The notes: generated by a model from the letters alone, not told the origin. A stretch of DNA of 64,000 nucleotides from Muribaculaceae bacterium (GCA_017405965.1 JAFQZK010000026.1:1-64000); one strand, 5' to 3'. Counted from the first letter of the stretch, positions 17,424 to 25,527 are shown. Program-made: numbers and translations.

Positions 17424-19196
17424 ATGCAAAAGATAGCTGTTATCAACATCAGCGAGGAAGGCCGCCCTATTGCCGAAACGCTCCAACAGGAGTTCAAAGC
17501 CTCGGTCATCAAACGTGCCGATGTTGCCGACCGATGGAAAGACTTTGAAGCCTTCATCTTTATCGGGGCAATGGGCATCTGCGTGCGTACGATAGCGCCG
17601 TTGATCGAGGACAAACATACCGACCCGGCTGTCATCTGTACCGATAGCATGGGGTTGCATGCCGTGTCGGTTTTGTCGGGGCATGTGGGTGGCGCCAATG
17701 ACTTGACGCACAATGTGGCAGCAATCTTGGGTGCCGATCCCGTGATTACCACCCAGAGCGATAATGCCGGGTTGTGGGCACTGGATACGCTGGAAAAACG
17801 CTTCAACTGGTCCATCGCCAGCGAGGACGATATGAATGCGTGCATCTTCGCTTTTGTCAACCGCAAGCCCACAGCTTTGTTTATGGAGGTGCGTGACGAG
17901 GGTACCGATTATCTGGAAAAGACCCTACCCGACCACGTCACCATCATCAACGACCTGAGCGAGGCCGACCCCAAAAAATACCGCTTGCTCATTATGGTGA
18001 CGCCTTTCCGCCGCTATGCACCTGAGGGAATGCTATCCTTGCACTTTGTGCCTATGGTGGGCACTATCGGCTTTGGCTTGGCTCATCACCCCGAGGACTA
18101 CAAGTTCATCTATGACCAGATGGACGAGGTCCTTGCAGAATGGGGCATCCTGCCGTGCGCTTGCCTTTACTGCACGATTGACGTCAAGGCCGACGAGCCG
18201 TTTGTACATCTGTTGAAAGATGGCTATGACGAGGAAGTTGAATTCTTTACCGCTGAGCAGTTGGCCACCGTTGAGGTGCCTAACCCGAGCGACACGGTGG
18301 CCAAACACGTGGGCACGCCAAGCGTATGCGAGGCTGCAGCCATCCTGGGCTCCAATCACGGCAAATTGATTGTTCCTAAAATCAAAGGCAAGAATTTTAC
18401 CGTTGCACTGGCCATTGACCACAGGTACCTGCGTGACCAGCAAGGTCACATCGAGATTGTGGGTGCTGGCCCCGGTGATCCCGACCTGGTGTCGGTGCGA
18501 GGCCGCAAGATGCTGGAACGTGCTGACCTCATCCTCTATGCCGGTTCACTTGTGCCGCGTGAGCTGACCTTGTGCGCCAAGCCCGGTGCCGTCGTTCGCA
18601 GTTCGGCGGGCATGAATCTTGAAGAGCAATGCGAGCTGATGAAGGAGTTCTATGACCAGGGACGGTTCATCGTGCGCTTGCACACGGGCGACCCCTGCAT
18701 CTTCGGAGCGATTCAGGAACAGATGGCATTCTTTGACCAGCACAATATGCATTACCACATCACGCCGGGCATCTCGTCGTTCCTTGCTGCAGCAGCTGAA
18801 TTGCGCAGCCAGTTTACCATTCCCGAGCGCACACAGACCATCATCCTGACGCGCGGCGAGGGCCGTACACCCATGCCCGAGAAGGAGCAACTGCATTTGT
18901 TGGCTAAAAGCCAAAGCACAATGTGCATCTTCCTGAGTGCTGCCATCGTGGATGACGTGCAGCGAGAGTTGCTCATGGAATATCCCGAGGATACGCCCGT
19001 TGCCGCTTGTTACCATCTCACCTGGCCCGACCAGCGCATCTATCGCGGCGTGCTGAAAGACCTGGCCAAGATTGTCCATGACAATAACCTCACGTTGACC
19101 ACGATGCTTGTCGTGGGCGAAGCCATCGACAACCGCAAGGGCCTGTCGGAACTCTATAACAAACATTTCACGCATTTGTTCAGAAAGGGGAGTTGA
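17424..19196 (+). CDS. cbiGF: Bifunctional CbiG (cobalt-precorrin-5A hydrolase) - CbiF (C11-methyltransferase)
   Basis: About residues 1-335 are CbiG, with its N-terminal motif IFIGAMGICVRTIAPL, the LSGHVGGANDLT segment and a C-terminal CbiG domain (ETPSVCEAAAIL-like region). CbiG opens the delta-lactone and releases acetaldehyde. Residues about 345-590 are CbiF/CobM (VGAGPGDPDLVSVRG, LHTGDPCIFGA, TPGISSFLAAAA, LTRGEGRTP), the C11 methyltransferase acting just before. The fusion therefore joins consecutive steps. The ATG at 17424 is chosen over GTG 17412. It lies 57 bp after cbiET in the same orientation. Confidence 0.9.
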   Translation: MQKIAVINISEEGRPIAETLQQEFKASVIKRADVADRWKDFEAFIFIGAMGICVRTIAPLIEDKHTDPAVICTDSMGLHAVSVLSGHVGGANDLTHNVAAILGADPVITTQSDNAGLWALDTLEKRFNWSIASEDDMNACIFAFVNRKPTALFMEVRDEGTDYLEKTLPDHVTIINDLSEADPKKYRLLIMVTPFRRYAPEGMLSLHFVPMVGTIGFGLAHHPEDYKFIYDQMDEVLAEWGILPCACLYCTIDVKADEPFVHLLKDGYDEEVEFFTAEQLATVEVPNPSDTVAKHVGTPSVCEAAAILGSNHGKLIVPKIKGKNFTVALAIDHRYLRDQQGHIEIVGAGPGDPDLVSVRGRKMLERADLILYAGSLVPRELTLCAKPGAVVRSSAGMNLEEQCELMKEFYDQGRFIVRLHTGDPCIFGAIQEQMAFFDQHNMHYHITPGISSFLAAAAELRSQFTIPERTQTIILTRGEGRTPMPEKEQLHLLAKSQSTMCIFLSAAIVDDVQRELLMEYPEDTPVAACYHLTWPDQRIYRGVLKDLAKIVHDNNLTLTTMLVVGEAIDNRKGLSELYNKHFTHLFRKGS

Positions 19197-19200
19197 AAAT

Positions 19201-19272
19201 GTAGAGACGCATAATCTTGCGTCTCCAGGAAAAGGCAATAGTATTTTGAGACGCAAAATTTTGCGTCTCTAC
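19201..19272 (+). repeat. Paired GAGACGC palindromes
   Basis: Two palindromic units of the form GTAGAGACGC-AAAATTTT-GCGTCTCTAC lie side by side: a degenerate one at 19201-19227 and a near-perfect one at 19248-19272. A third copy is at 28055-28082. They lie between cbiGF and cbiJD. Confidence 0.75.
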
Positions 19273-19291
19273 AGGTAGGAAAACTAATAAA

Positions 19292-21049
19292 ATGATTCTC
19301 GTATTTGGTGGAACGACCGAGGGTCGCGTGGCGGCCAAGGTGCTCGATGAATCGGGTGCCTCCTATTGGTATTCCACCAGAGGCGACCTGCAGGATATTC
19401 AACTTGCACATGGACAACACGTCATCGGAGCCATGGAGGTGCCCGAGATGGTTACTTTCTGCCATGAGCATGACATCCGCTTGATTGTTGATGCCGCACA
19501 TCCGTTCGCCGTCAATCTGCACCGTAATGTCGTCAATCTTGCAGGGCAGATTGGCGTGCCAATCATTCGTTATGACCGCATCTTTCCGCACCACGACGAG
19601 GATATCGTATGGTGCAGGGACTATGATGAAGCCATCGCCCAATTAAAAGCGCAAGGCGTTCATCGTCTGTTAGCACTTACGGGAGTCAATACCATCACAA
19701 AACTGCGTGATTACTGGCAGGTCCATGACTGTTGGTTCCGCATCCTGAACCGTGACGAATCATTGACTGGAGCGCAGAAGGCCGGTTTTCCCGTTGACCG
19801 CCTCGTTTATTACGAGAAAGATGATACCTCGGCGTTGATTGAGCGACTGAAGCCCCAAGCCATGATTACCAAGGAAAGCGGCTTGAGCGGCGGCTTCAGT
19901 GAGAAAGTCGATGCGGCTCGACAAGCGGGAATCAAGGTTTTTGTCGTGGAAAGGCCTGAATATCCTACGGCAGATGGGGTGACCGTCCATCACGTCAATG
20001 GCCCTCACGGCCTGCGTCGAATGGTGGAGAAACTGCTGCCCGAGTTTTATCCCCTGCATAGCGGCTTGACCACAGGCACCTGTGCCACGGCGGCTGCTAT
20101 TGCAGCAACAACACGCATGAAAACGGGTGAAACAACACCCTCGGTGCCCGTCATCTTGCCCAATGGCGAGACCATTGAGGTCGAAGTCATCTATGGTGAC
20201 GGTTATGCTGCCGTATTCAAGCAGGCCGGTGATGACCCTGACGTGACCAACGGTATTGAGATCAGGGCCAGCGTCGAACCCAGCAATAAGTTTGAAATAC
20301 ATGGCGGCGATGGTGTCGGAAAATTCACGGTGCCTGGATTCGACTTCCCTCCGGGCGAGTCCGCCATCAACAAGGCTCCGCGCCAAATGATGCTAGATAA
20401 CATCAAGGAGAACGTCAGCATCACCATCAGCGTTCCCCAAGGCGCCGAAATTGCCCGCCGCACCTTCAACCCGCGACTGGGTATCGAGGGTGGAATCAGC
20501 ATCATCGGGGTGACAGGCATCGTGAAACCTTTCAGCGAGGAGGCTTTCATCAGCAGTATCCGCAAGTGCATGCAGGTGGCTAAGGCTTCGGGCAGCGATC
20601 GTGTGGTCATCAACAGCGGCGGCAAGAGTGAGCGCTTTGTAAAAGCGCAATACCCCGACCTGCCGCAGCAGGCCTTTGTGGAATACGGGAATTACATCGG
20701 CGAGACCTTGTCCATCGCCAATGAACTTGACATCAAAAACATCACCATGGGGGTGATGTTGGGCAAGGCAGTGAAACTCGCGGCAGGTAACCTCGACACC
20801 CACAGCCGTCACACGACAATGGACAAAGATTTCGTCATGAGCATGCTTCATGAGGCAGACATTGACATCGATATCAGCGACCTCACTCTCGCCCGCGAAC
20901 TGTGGGAGAGAATTCCCCATGAAAAACTCCAGAACTTCGCTACAGTTGTCATCAGCCACTGCAACCGGTACTGCGCCCCCCTACTCCCCAACGGCAATCT
21001 CACCATCCTCCTCATCACCGACAACGGCACGATTTTCAAACAACAATAA
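19292..21049 (+). CDS. cbiJD: Bifunctional CbiJ (precorrin-6A reductase) - CbiD (C1-methyltransferase)
   Basis: Residues 1 to about 245 match CbiJ/CobK, the NAD(P)H-dependent cobalt-precorrin-6A reductase (ILVFGGTTEGRVAAKVL, VDAAHPFAVNLHRNV, TKESGLSGG). Residues about 250-585 match CbiD, the cobalt-precorrin-5B C1-methyltransferase (HSGLTTGTCATAAA, IPQGAE-like VPQGAEIARRTFNPRLGIEGG, GISIIGVTGIVKPFSEEA). The two act in successive steps. It ends the plus-strand cbi run and converges with btuC. The C-terminus (about 550-585) reads as normal CbiD. Confidence 0.9.
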   Translation: MILVFGGTTEGRVAAKVLDESGASYWYSTRGDLQDIQLAHGQHVIGAMEVPEMVTFCHEHDIRLIVDAAHPFAVNLHRNVVNLAGQIGVPIIRYDRIFPHHDEDIVWCRDYDEAIAQLKAQGVHRLLALTGVNTITKLRDYWQVHDCWFRILNRDESLTGAQKAGFPVDRLVYYEKDDTSALIERLKPQAMITKESGLSGGFSEKVDAARQAGIKVFVVERPEYPTADGVTVHHVNGPHGLRRMVEKLLPEFYPLHSGLTTGTCATAAAIAATTRMKTGETTPSVPVILPNGETIEVEVIYGDGYAAVFKQAGDDPDVTNGIEIRASVEPSNKFEIHGGDGVGKFTVPGFDFPPGESAINKAPRQMMLDNIKENVSITISVPQGAEIARRTFNPRLGIEGGISIIGVTGIVKPFSEEAFISSIRKCMQVAKASGSDRVVINSGGKSERFVKAQYPDLPQQAFVEYGNYIGETLSIANELDIKNITMGVMLGKAVKLAAGNLDTHSRHTTMDKDFVMSMLHEADIDIDISDLTLARELWERIPHEKLQNFATVVISHCNRYCAPLLPNGNLTILLITDNGTIFKQQ

Positions 21050-21108
21050 TAACATTAAAAAGTTTGTCGTTATTGTGGTCAAAAGGTTGTCCAAGTTGTC
21101 TGAAAAAA

Positions 21109-22140
21109 CTACTCGTAGGAGGTTTTGCGGCGGCGGTAGAGGACGTAGATGATGATGGGGGCGCCAATGAGGGCAGTGACGCTGTTGACGGGCATGGCAC
21201 CCTCGAAGCCGGGAGCCCGGGCAATCAGATTACATATTAAGGCCAAAGCCGCGCCACACAAGGCGGTGGCGGGCATCAGTTTCCAGTGGTCACTGGTGCG
21301 GAAAATGCCGCGGGCAAGATGGGGTACGGCCATACCGATGAACATGATGGGACCGCAATAGGCGGTGACGATAGCGACCAATGTGCCTGAGCAAATGATA
21401 ATCCAAGTGCGAGCCCGCTTGACGTTGACACCCAGGTTGGCTGCATAACGGTCACCGAGCAGCATGGCATTCAGGGGCTTGACTAGCAGAAAACTCAAGG
21501 GCAGCAGGATGCACATGAGCACGACAAAAAGTATCATCTGGTCACCCGACACGCGCGAGAACGAGCCGAGTCCCCACACGACGAATGCTTTGACGTCTTC
21601 CTCGGGACTGAGGAATTTCAAGACACCGATAATGGCGGTGGCCAGGTAACCGATCATCACGCCGATAATCAGCAAGGTGACGTTGCCCTTGACTTTACCC
21701 GAAATCCACACAATCAGCATCATCACGGCGATGGCACCGATGATGGCGGCAACCGAGACGGCGGCATCGCCCAGATAGCCAAGGCTACTCAAGGCCACAC
21801 CGCCCAACTGGCCAGACAGCAGCACAACGAAAGCCACACCCAGGCTGGCGCCATTGGAGATACCCAAGATGGACGGTCCTGCCAACGGGTTGTGGAAGAT
21901 GGTCTGCATCATCAGGCCGCTCACGGCAAGGCCAGCACCAGCCATGATGGCGGTGAGCACCTGCGGCAGACGGGAACTGAGGATGATATTGGTCCAGATT
22001 TCATTTTCGCTGCCCTGACCGACAAGGATGCGGCAGATGTCGCGCACCGGAATCTCAATCGAACCGATGAACAGGTTGACAATCACCATCACGGCAATGA
22101 CCACCACAAGGGCCAACATCAAAGGCAACGTTCGTCTCAT
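21109..22140 (-). CDS. btuC: FecCD/BtuC-family ABC transporter permease
   Basis: The 343-residue polytopic inner-membrane protein has about nine to ten hydrophobic helices. It carries family signatures GPSILGISNGASLGVAF, LLGDRYAANLGVNVKRAR and FIGMAVPHLAR, the last near the cytoplasmic ATPase-coupling region. It belongs to the BtuCD/FecCD/FhuB group that imports cobalamin, siderophores or haem. It lies 113 bp after the binding-protein gene within a cobalamin locus, so cobalamin import is inferred. No BtuD ATPase follows it: the DNA downstream is the convergent cbiJD gene. The ATPase must be elsewhere or shared. Confidence 0.88.
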   Translation of the reverse strand: MRRTLPLMLALVVVIAVMVIVNLFIGSIEIPVRDICRILVGQGSENEIWTNIILSSRLPQVLTAIMAGAGLAVSGLMMQTIFHNPLAGPSILGISNGASLGVAFVVLLSGQLGGVALSSLGYLGDAAVSVAAIIGAIAVMMLIVWISGKVKGNVTLLIIGVMIGYLATAIIGVLKFLSPEEDVKAFVVWGLGSFSRVSGDQMILFVVLMCILLPLSFLLVKPLNAMLLGDRYAANLGVNVKRARTWIIICSGTLVAIVTAYCGPIMFIGMAVPHLARGIFRTSDHWKLMPATALCGAALALICNLIARAPGFEGAMPVNSVTALIGAPIIIYVLYRRRKTSYE

Positions 22141-22144
22141 TATC

Positions 22145-22253
22145 TCTTTAGTTTCTAGTCCTTAGTCCCTAGTTTCTAGTTTCTAGTTTCTAGATATTCT
22201 AGATTTTCTGGATTTTCTAGAACTCCTAACTCCTAACTTCTAACTCCTAACTA
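22145..22253. repeat. Heptamer tract between btuF and btuC
   Basis: About 105 bp of degenerate heptamers: TTCTAGT-type units (ttctagt, ccttagt, ccctagt, ttctagt, ttctagt), a TCTAGA-rich middle, then TAACTCC-type units (taactcc, taacttc, taactcc, taactat). It begins immediately after the btuF stop codon. Confidence 0.8.
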
Positions 22254-23366
22254 TTATTGCAGCAAGCGATAAAAGGTGGGCTGGTAGTCTTTCTCGACCA
22301 GTTCGGGATGGAAGATAGCAACAAAGTCCTTCAGCAGCACATCGGGCTTGACGGGTGCGATTTCGTAGTAGGGCGTCTGCTTCATGTTGCAGTAGATGAC
22401 CTTTTTCTCCTTGAAGGCCTTGAACATCTCGTTGCGAGGTTCACTGGCCTTCAGTGCCTCGTAAGAGAAATCGCCCTGGTAGCTGTTCAGGATGCGCCAA
22501 TAGTCAGCATTAGCCGACAGTGCATACATCTTTTCAAACTCCAGGTCCTCGCCCGAAGTTTCGTCATCGTTGATGACGTAGTCGCCCCCCGCGTCACGGA
22601 AAATTTGGGCCAGGTAGTTCTTGCCGCCCACAGCATGCCAGTTGCCGTAGTGCATCTCGCCGCTGGTGACGGTGGGACGCTGCTCGACCTTGGCGGCTTT
22701 CTCCTTCAGGTCATTGTATCGGCTCTCGATACCGGCAAAAATCTCGGCAGCCTCTTTCTCCTTGCCGATGAACATGCCGATGAATTTGATCCACTCGGCC
22801 TGGCCCAGCGGGTCCAGTTCTTTGTAGCCCAAGTGGGGCACGAGCGTGATGCCGATTTCCTTGATGGCGTCATAACCGCCGCGCTTTGACGGAGAAATGA
22901 AGATGACATCAGGGTTGGCGGCCATGACCACCTCGGGGTCAAATTCGCCCTCCATACCAATCTTGACGATACGGCCGTCCTTGACGCGCGCCTTGATATC
23001 TTCATTAAAGAGGTTCTTTGTACCAGTGATGCCCTTAACCACGTCGTGGGCCTCGAGAATAGTGAAATTGGACAATTGCAGCGAGGTCATGCAGATGGTG
23101 CGCTCAATGGGCACTTTGACCTTGACATAACCCTCGGGAACTACTGCATCGGCATCATGCACCAGGGCAAAATGGTCTTTTTTACCCACATCAACCAGTC
23201 GGATGTCGGCCGAGTCCCTGACACTGAATCCAGTGGCATACTTCACGGTCACCTCTTCCATTGAATCGGGACCTGATTTCGACTGCTTCTCGCCCTGTGA
23301 AGAGCAAGCGCAAAATAGCATCAAAACTGTAATTAATCCAAAAAATTTCTTCATTCTTCTTTTCAT
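22254..23366 (-). CDS. btuF: BtuF-like periplasmic-binding lipoprotein of the cobalamin ABC transporter
   Basis: The 370-residue protein has a lipoprotein signal (lipobox FCAC, Cys21), then a helical-backbone substrate-binding fold (peripla_BP_2): TICMTSLQLSNFTIL, NPDVIFISPSKRGG, GEMHYGNWHAVGGKNYLAQIF, AGGDYVINDD. This is the cluster A-1/TroA-like family that binds cobalamin, haem or siderophores for FecCD permeases. It is the first gene of a two-gene minus-strand unit with btuC. A -7 box lies only 13 bp before the ATG. Cobalamin or corrinoid specificity is inferred from the locus; no riboswitch is seen before it. Confidence 0.85.
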   Translation of the reverse strand: MKRRMKKFFGLITVLMLFCACSSQGEKQSKSGPDSMEEVTVKYATGFSVRDSADIRLVDVGKKDHFALVHDADAVVPEGYVKVKVPIERTICMTSLQLSNFTILEAHDVVKGITGTKNLFNEDIKARVKDGRIVKIGMEGEFDPEVVMAANPDVIFISPSKRGGYDAIKEIGITLVPHLGYKELDPLGQAEWIKFIGMFIGKEKEAAEIFAGIESRYNDLKEKAAKVEQRPTVTSGEMHYGNWHAVGGKNYLAQIFRDAGGDYVINDDETSGEDLEFEKMYALSANADYWRILNSYQGDFSYEALKASEPRNEMFKAFKEKKVIYCNMKQTPYYEIAPVKPDVLLKDFVAIFHPELVEKDYQPTFYRLLQ

Positions 23367-23379
23367 CTGATTTATGCTA

Positions 23380-23387
23380 CAAAGGTA
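23380..23387 (-). promoter_or_regulatory. -7 box of the btuF-btuC unit
   Basis: TACCTTTG on the minus strand, 13 bp before the btuF start codon, implies a very short leader. A TTTG lies 15 bp further upstream, closer than the usual -33 spacing. Confidence 0.5.
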
Positions 23388-23427
23388 CTACTTTTTAATG
23401 ACCAAACTGCACGAAAACCACCAAAAA

Positions 23428-23460
23428 ATCTAGGGACTAGGGGCCAGAAACCAGAAACTT
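23428..23460. repeat. Short heptamer tract before cobS
   Basis: Units aatctag, ggactag, gggccag, aaaccag, aaactta form a short tract of the same heptamer family directly upstream of the cobS -7 box. Confidence 0.55.
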
Positions 23461-23465
23461 ATTTG

Positions 23466-23473
23466 TACCTTTG
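23466..23473 (+). promoter_or_regulatory. -7 box 5 bp before the cobS start
   Basis: TACCTTTG followed by GCAGG and the ATG at 23479. Transcription would start at or within a few bases of the start codon, giving a leaderless or nearly leaderless cobS mRNA. Confidence 0.55.
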
Positions 23474-23478
23474 CAGGT

Positions 23479-24261
23479 ATGGAAGAGACAGCAGTAAAAA
23501 CAAGGTGGTATGACAACATTTGGGCAGCGTTGATTTTCTTCACGCGTTTGCCCTTTTGGCGCGTATATCAACCGCCACAGGCGAGTTATAAAGCAGTTGT
23601 TGAGTTCTGGCCATTGACGGGTTGGCTCACAGGTGGCGCGATGGCTGCGACACTCTACTTCGGTAGTATGGTGTTGCCTCATGCCGTAGCCGTGATTGCT
23701 GCAATTGCCGTGCGGTTACTGATTACCGGAGCGTTGCATGAAGACGGGCTTGCCGACTTCCTGGACGGCTTCGGTGGCGGTGGCGACCGCAATCGCATCC
23801 TTGCCATCATGAAGGACTCCCACATCGGCACCTATGGCGTGCTGGGTCTTATCATCTACTTTCTGCTTTTGGGTACAGCACTCTACAGCATGCCTGTGAC
23901 TGTGGCAGCCCTTACCATACTTGCTGCCGATCCGTTCGCCAAGATGGTTACGAGCCAGCTGGTGAATATGCTGCCCTATGCCCGTCACGAGGAAGAAGCC
24001 AAGAACAAGACCGTTTACCGCAAGCCCACGATGGCAGCGGGGTTAAGTCTGACGGCGCAGGGCCTGCTGCCGATGGTGCTGTTGATTTGGCTGACAGGCA
24101 TCCGCTGGTATTTGGTCATCGCTATACCTCCCCTGGTGATGTATTTCCTGTACTTGCTCATGTTGCGCAAGATTAAGGGCTACACCGGCGACTGCTGCGG
24201 TGCCGTGTGCCTACTGGTGGAACTAGCAGTATATCTGGCCACATGCTCACAACAACTATAA
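23479..24261 (+). CDS. cobS: Adenosylcobinamide-GDP ribazoletransferase (cobalamin synthase)
   Basis: The 260-residue integral membrane enzyme joins adenosylcobinamide-GDP and alpha-ribazole(-phosphate), the last assembly step of adenosylcobalamin. The acidic motif LHEDGLADFLDGFGGGGDR, which binds Mg, is present at about residues 86-104. About six hydrophobic segments follow, and IWAALIFFTRLPFWRV at the N-terminus is typical. It heads the nucleotide-loop run cobS-cobC-cobU-cobT. The length is normal. Confidence 0.93.
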   Translation: MEETAVKTRWYDNIWAALIFFTRLPFWRVYQPPQASYKAVVEFWPLTGWLTGGAMAATLYFGSMVLPHAVAVIAAIAVRLLITGALHEDGLADFLDGFGGGGDRNRILAIMKDSHIGTYGVLGLIIYFLLLGTALYSMPVTVAALTILAADPFAKMVTSQLVNMLPYARHEEEAKNKTVYRKPTMAAGLSLTAQGLLPMVLLIWLTGIRWYLVIAIPPLVMYFLYLLMLRKIKGYTGDCCGAVCLLVELAVYLATCSQQL

Positions 24262-24300
24262 TAGTGAACAGTTAACAGAGAACAGTTAACAGAGAATTAG
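24262..24300 (+). repeat. Heptamer tract between cobS and cobC
   Basis: Units of CAGTTAA/CAGAGAA type (tgaacagttaacagagaac and so on) fill most of the gap. Confidence 0.7.
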
Positions 24301-24315
24301 AACCTGAAGACTAAA

Positions 24316-24846
24316 ATGGAAGTTATTTTTGTGAGACATACGAGTGTTGATGTGCCACGGGGGACTTGCTACGGGTGGACCGATGTGCCTGTGCGCGACA
24401 CTTTTGAGCAGGAGGCCGAGCTGACGCGTCAGTCACTGGAGCAGTTCCTGCCGTTTGACAAGGTGTTCTCGTCACCATTGACACGCGCCCGCATGTTGGC
24501 GGCCTATTGTGGCTACCCCGATGCCGAGACCGACAACCGCCTGCTGGAGATGAACATGGGCGAGTGGGAAATGCAGCTGTATGACGAAATCCAGGACCCG
24601 CACCTGCAGGAGTGGTATGACGATTATATCTACCAACCCACGACAGGCGGCGAAAGTTTCTCGCAACAATACCAGCGTGTGGCGGCCTTCCTTGACGAGC
24701 TCAAGGGCAAGCCCTACCGGCGGGTGGCCATTTTTGCCCATGCCGGTGTGCTTATCAGCGCGGGACTCTATGGCGGGCTGTATGCCTGGAAAAATGCCTG
24801 GAATAATCTGCCCGACTACGGAGATTATATTGTAATTACGATTTAG
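24316..24846 (+). CDS. cobC: Alpha-ribazole phosphatase (histidine phosphatase family)
   Basis: The 176-residue protein has the phosphoglycerate-mutase-like fold. The phospho-accepting His8 lies in VRHTSVDVPRGTCYG (RHT replaces the usual RHG), the FSSPLTRARMLA motif is present, and the second catalytic histidine lies in IFAHAGVLIS. The TCYGxTDVP segment is characteristic of CobC. It dephosphorylates alpha-ribazole-5-phosphate or adenosylcobalamin-5'-phosphate, partner to CobS. It lies between cobS and cobU in the same direction. Confidence 0.88.
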   Translation: MEVIFVRHTSVDVPRGTCYGWTDVPVRDTFEQEAELTRQSLEQFLPFDKVFSSPLTRARMLAAYCGYPDAETDNRLLEMNMGEWEMQLYDEIQDPHLQEWYDDYIYQPTTGGESFSQQYQRVAAFLDELKGKPYRRVAIFAHAGVLISAGLYGGLYAWKNAWNNLPDYGDYIVITI

Positions 24847-24850
24847 ATAT

Positions 24851-24874
24851 TTAGGGCCTCGCCTTGGCGTGGCC
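24851..24874 (+). repeat. Short GC-rich element shared with 53.81 kb
   Basis: AGGGCCTCGCCTTGGCGTGG plus CCG occurs here between cobC and cobU and again, nearly identical, at 53812. Its core GGCC...GGCC can fold on itself. Confidence 0.5.
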
Positions 24875-24892
24875 GACAAACAGAGATACTCG

Positions 24893-25408
24893 ATGAGCAA
24901 AATCATACTGATCACTGGCGGGCAACGCTCGGGTAAGAGCCGCTATGCCGAGGAACTGGCATTGAGCAAAACAGACAATCCCGTGTATGTGGCCACGGCC
25001 CATGTGTGGGACGAGGAGTTCCGTGAACGCGTACGCCGTCATCAAGACCGCCGTGGCCCGCAGTGGACCAACATCGAAGAAGAAAAATACTTGAGCCGTC
25101 ATGACTTGACAGGTCGTGTTGCAGTCATCGATTGCGTGACGTTGTGGCTGACAAATTTCTTCTTCGAGGGTCAAGAACAAGACACACAACAGACCCTTGC
25201 AGTTGCCAAAGAGGAGTTTGATCGCTTTACGGCCCAAGATGCCACCTTTATCTTCGTGACCAACGAAATCGGCAGCGGCGGCGTGAGCGTGGATGCCGTT
25301 CAACGGCGGTTCACTGACCTGCAAGGCTGGATGAACCAGTATATCGCCAGCAAGGCTGACGAAGTCATCCTCATGGTTTCAGGAATCCCGGTAACAGTGA
25401 AGAGTTAA
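24893..25408 (+). CDS. cobU: Adenosylcobinamide kinase / adenosylcobinamide-phosphate guanylyltransferase
   Basis: The 171-residue enzyme phosphorylates adenosylcobinamide and then adds GMP. The P-loop is GGQRSGKS (residues 8-15) followed by RYAEELAL. Family motifs VYVATAHVWDEEFRERVRRH and VIDCVTLWLTNFF are present. ATG 24893 is chosen because an in-frame upstream GTG (24869) falls within a repeat element. The C-terminus is odd: the last codons (about TVKS) and the TAA are read from the start of a heptamer tract, so the native end may have been replaced. Confidence 0.9.
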   Translation: MSKIILITGGQRSGKSRYAEELALSKTDNPVYVATAHVWDEEFRERVRRHQDRRGPQWTNIEEEKYLSRHDLTGRVAVIDCVTLWLTNFFFEGQEQDTQQTLAVAKEEFDRFTAQDATFIFVTNEIGSGGVSVDAVQRRFTDLQGWMNQYIASKADEVILMVSGIPVTVKS

Positions 25409-25527
25409 CAGTGAACAGAGAACAGTGAACAGTTAACAGTTAACAGTGAACAGTTAACAGAGAACAGTTCTAGAAAATCTAGAGCATCTAGAATATCTAG
25501 GGGCTAAGGACTAAGGACTAAAGAAAA
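25395..25527 (+). repeat. Long heptamer tract starting inside the cobU 3' end
   Basis: Nearly 130 bp of heptamers: CAGTGAA, CAGAGAA and CAGTTAA units, then TCTAGA-rich units, then ggggcta, aggacta, aggacta. The first units encode the cobU C-terminus and stop; the last lie just before the cobT ATG. Confidence 0.8.
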
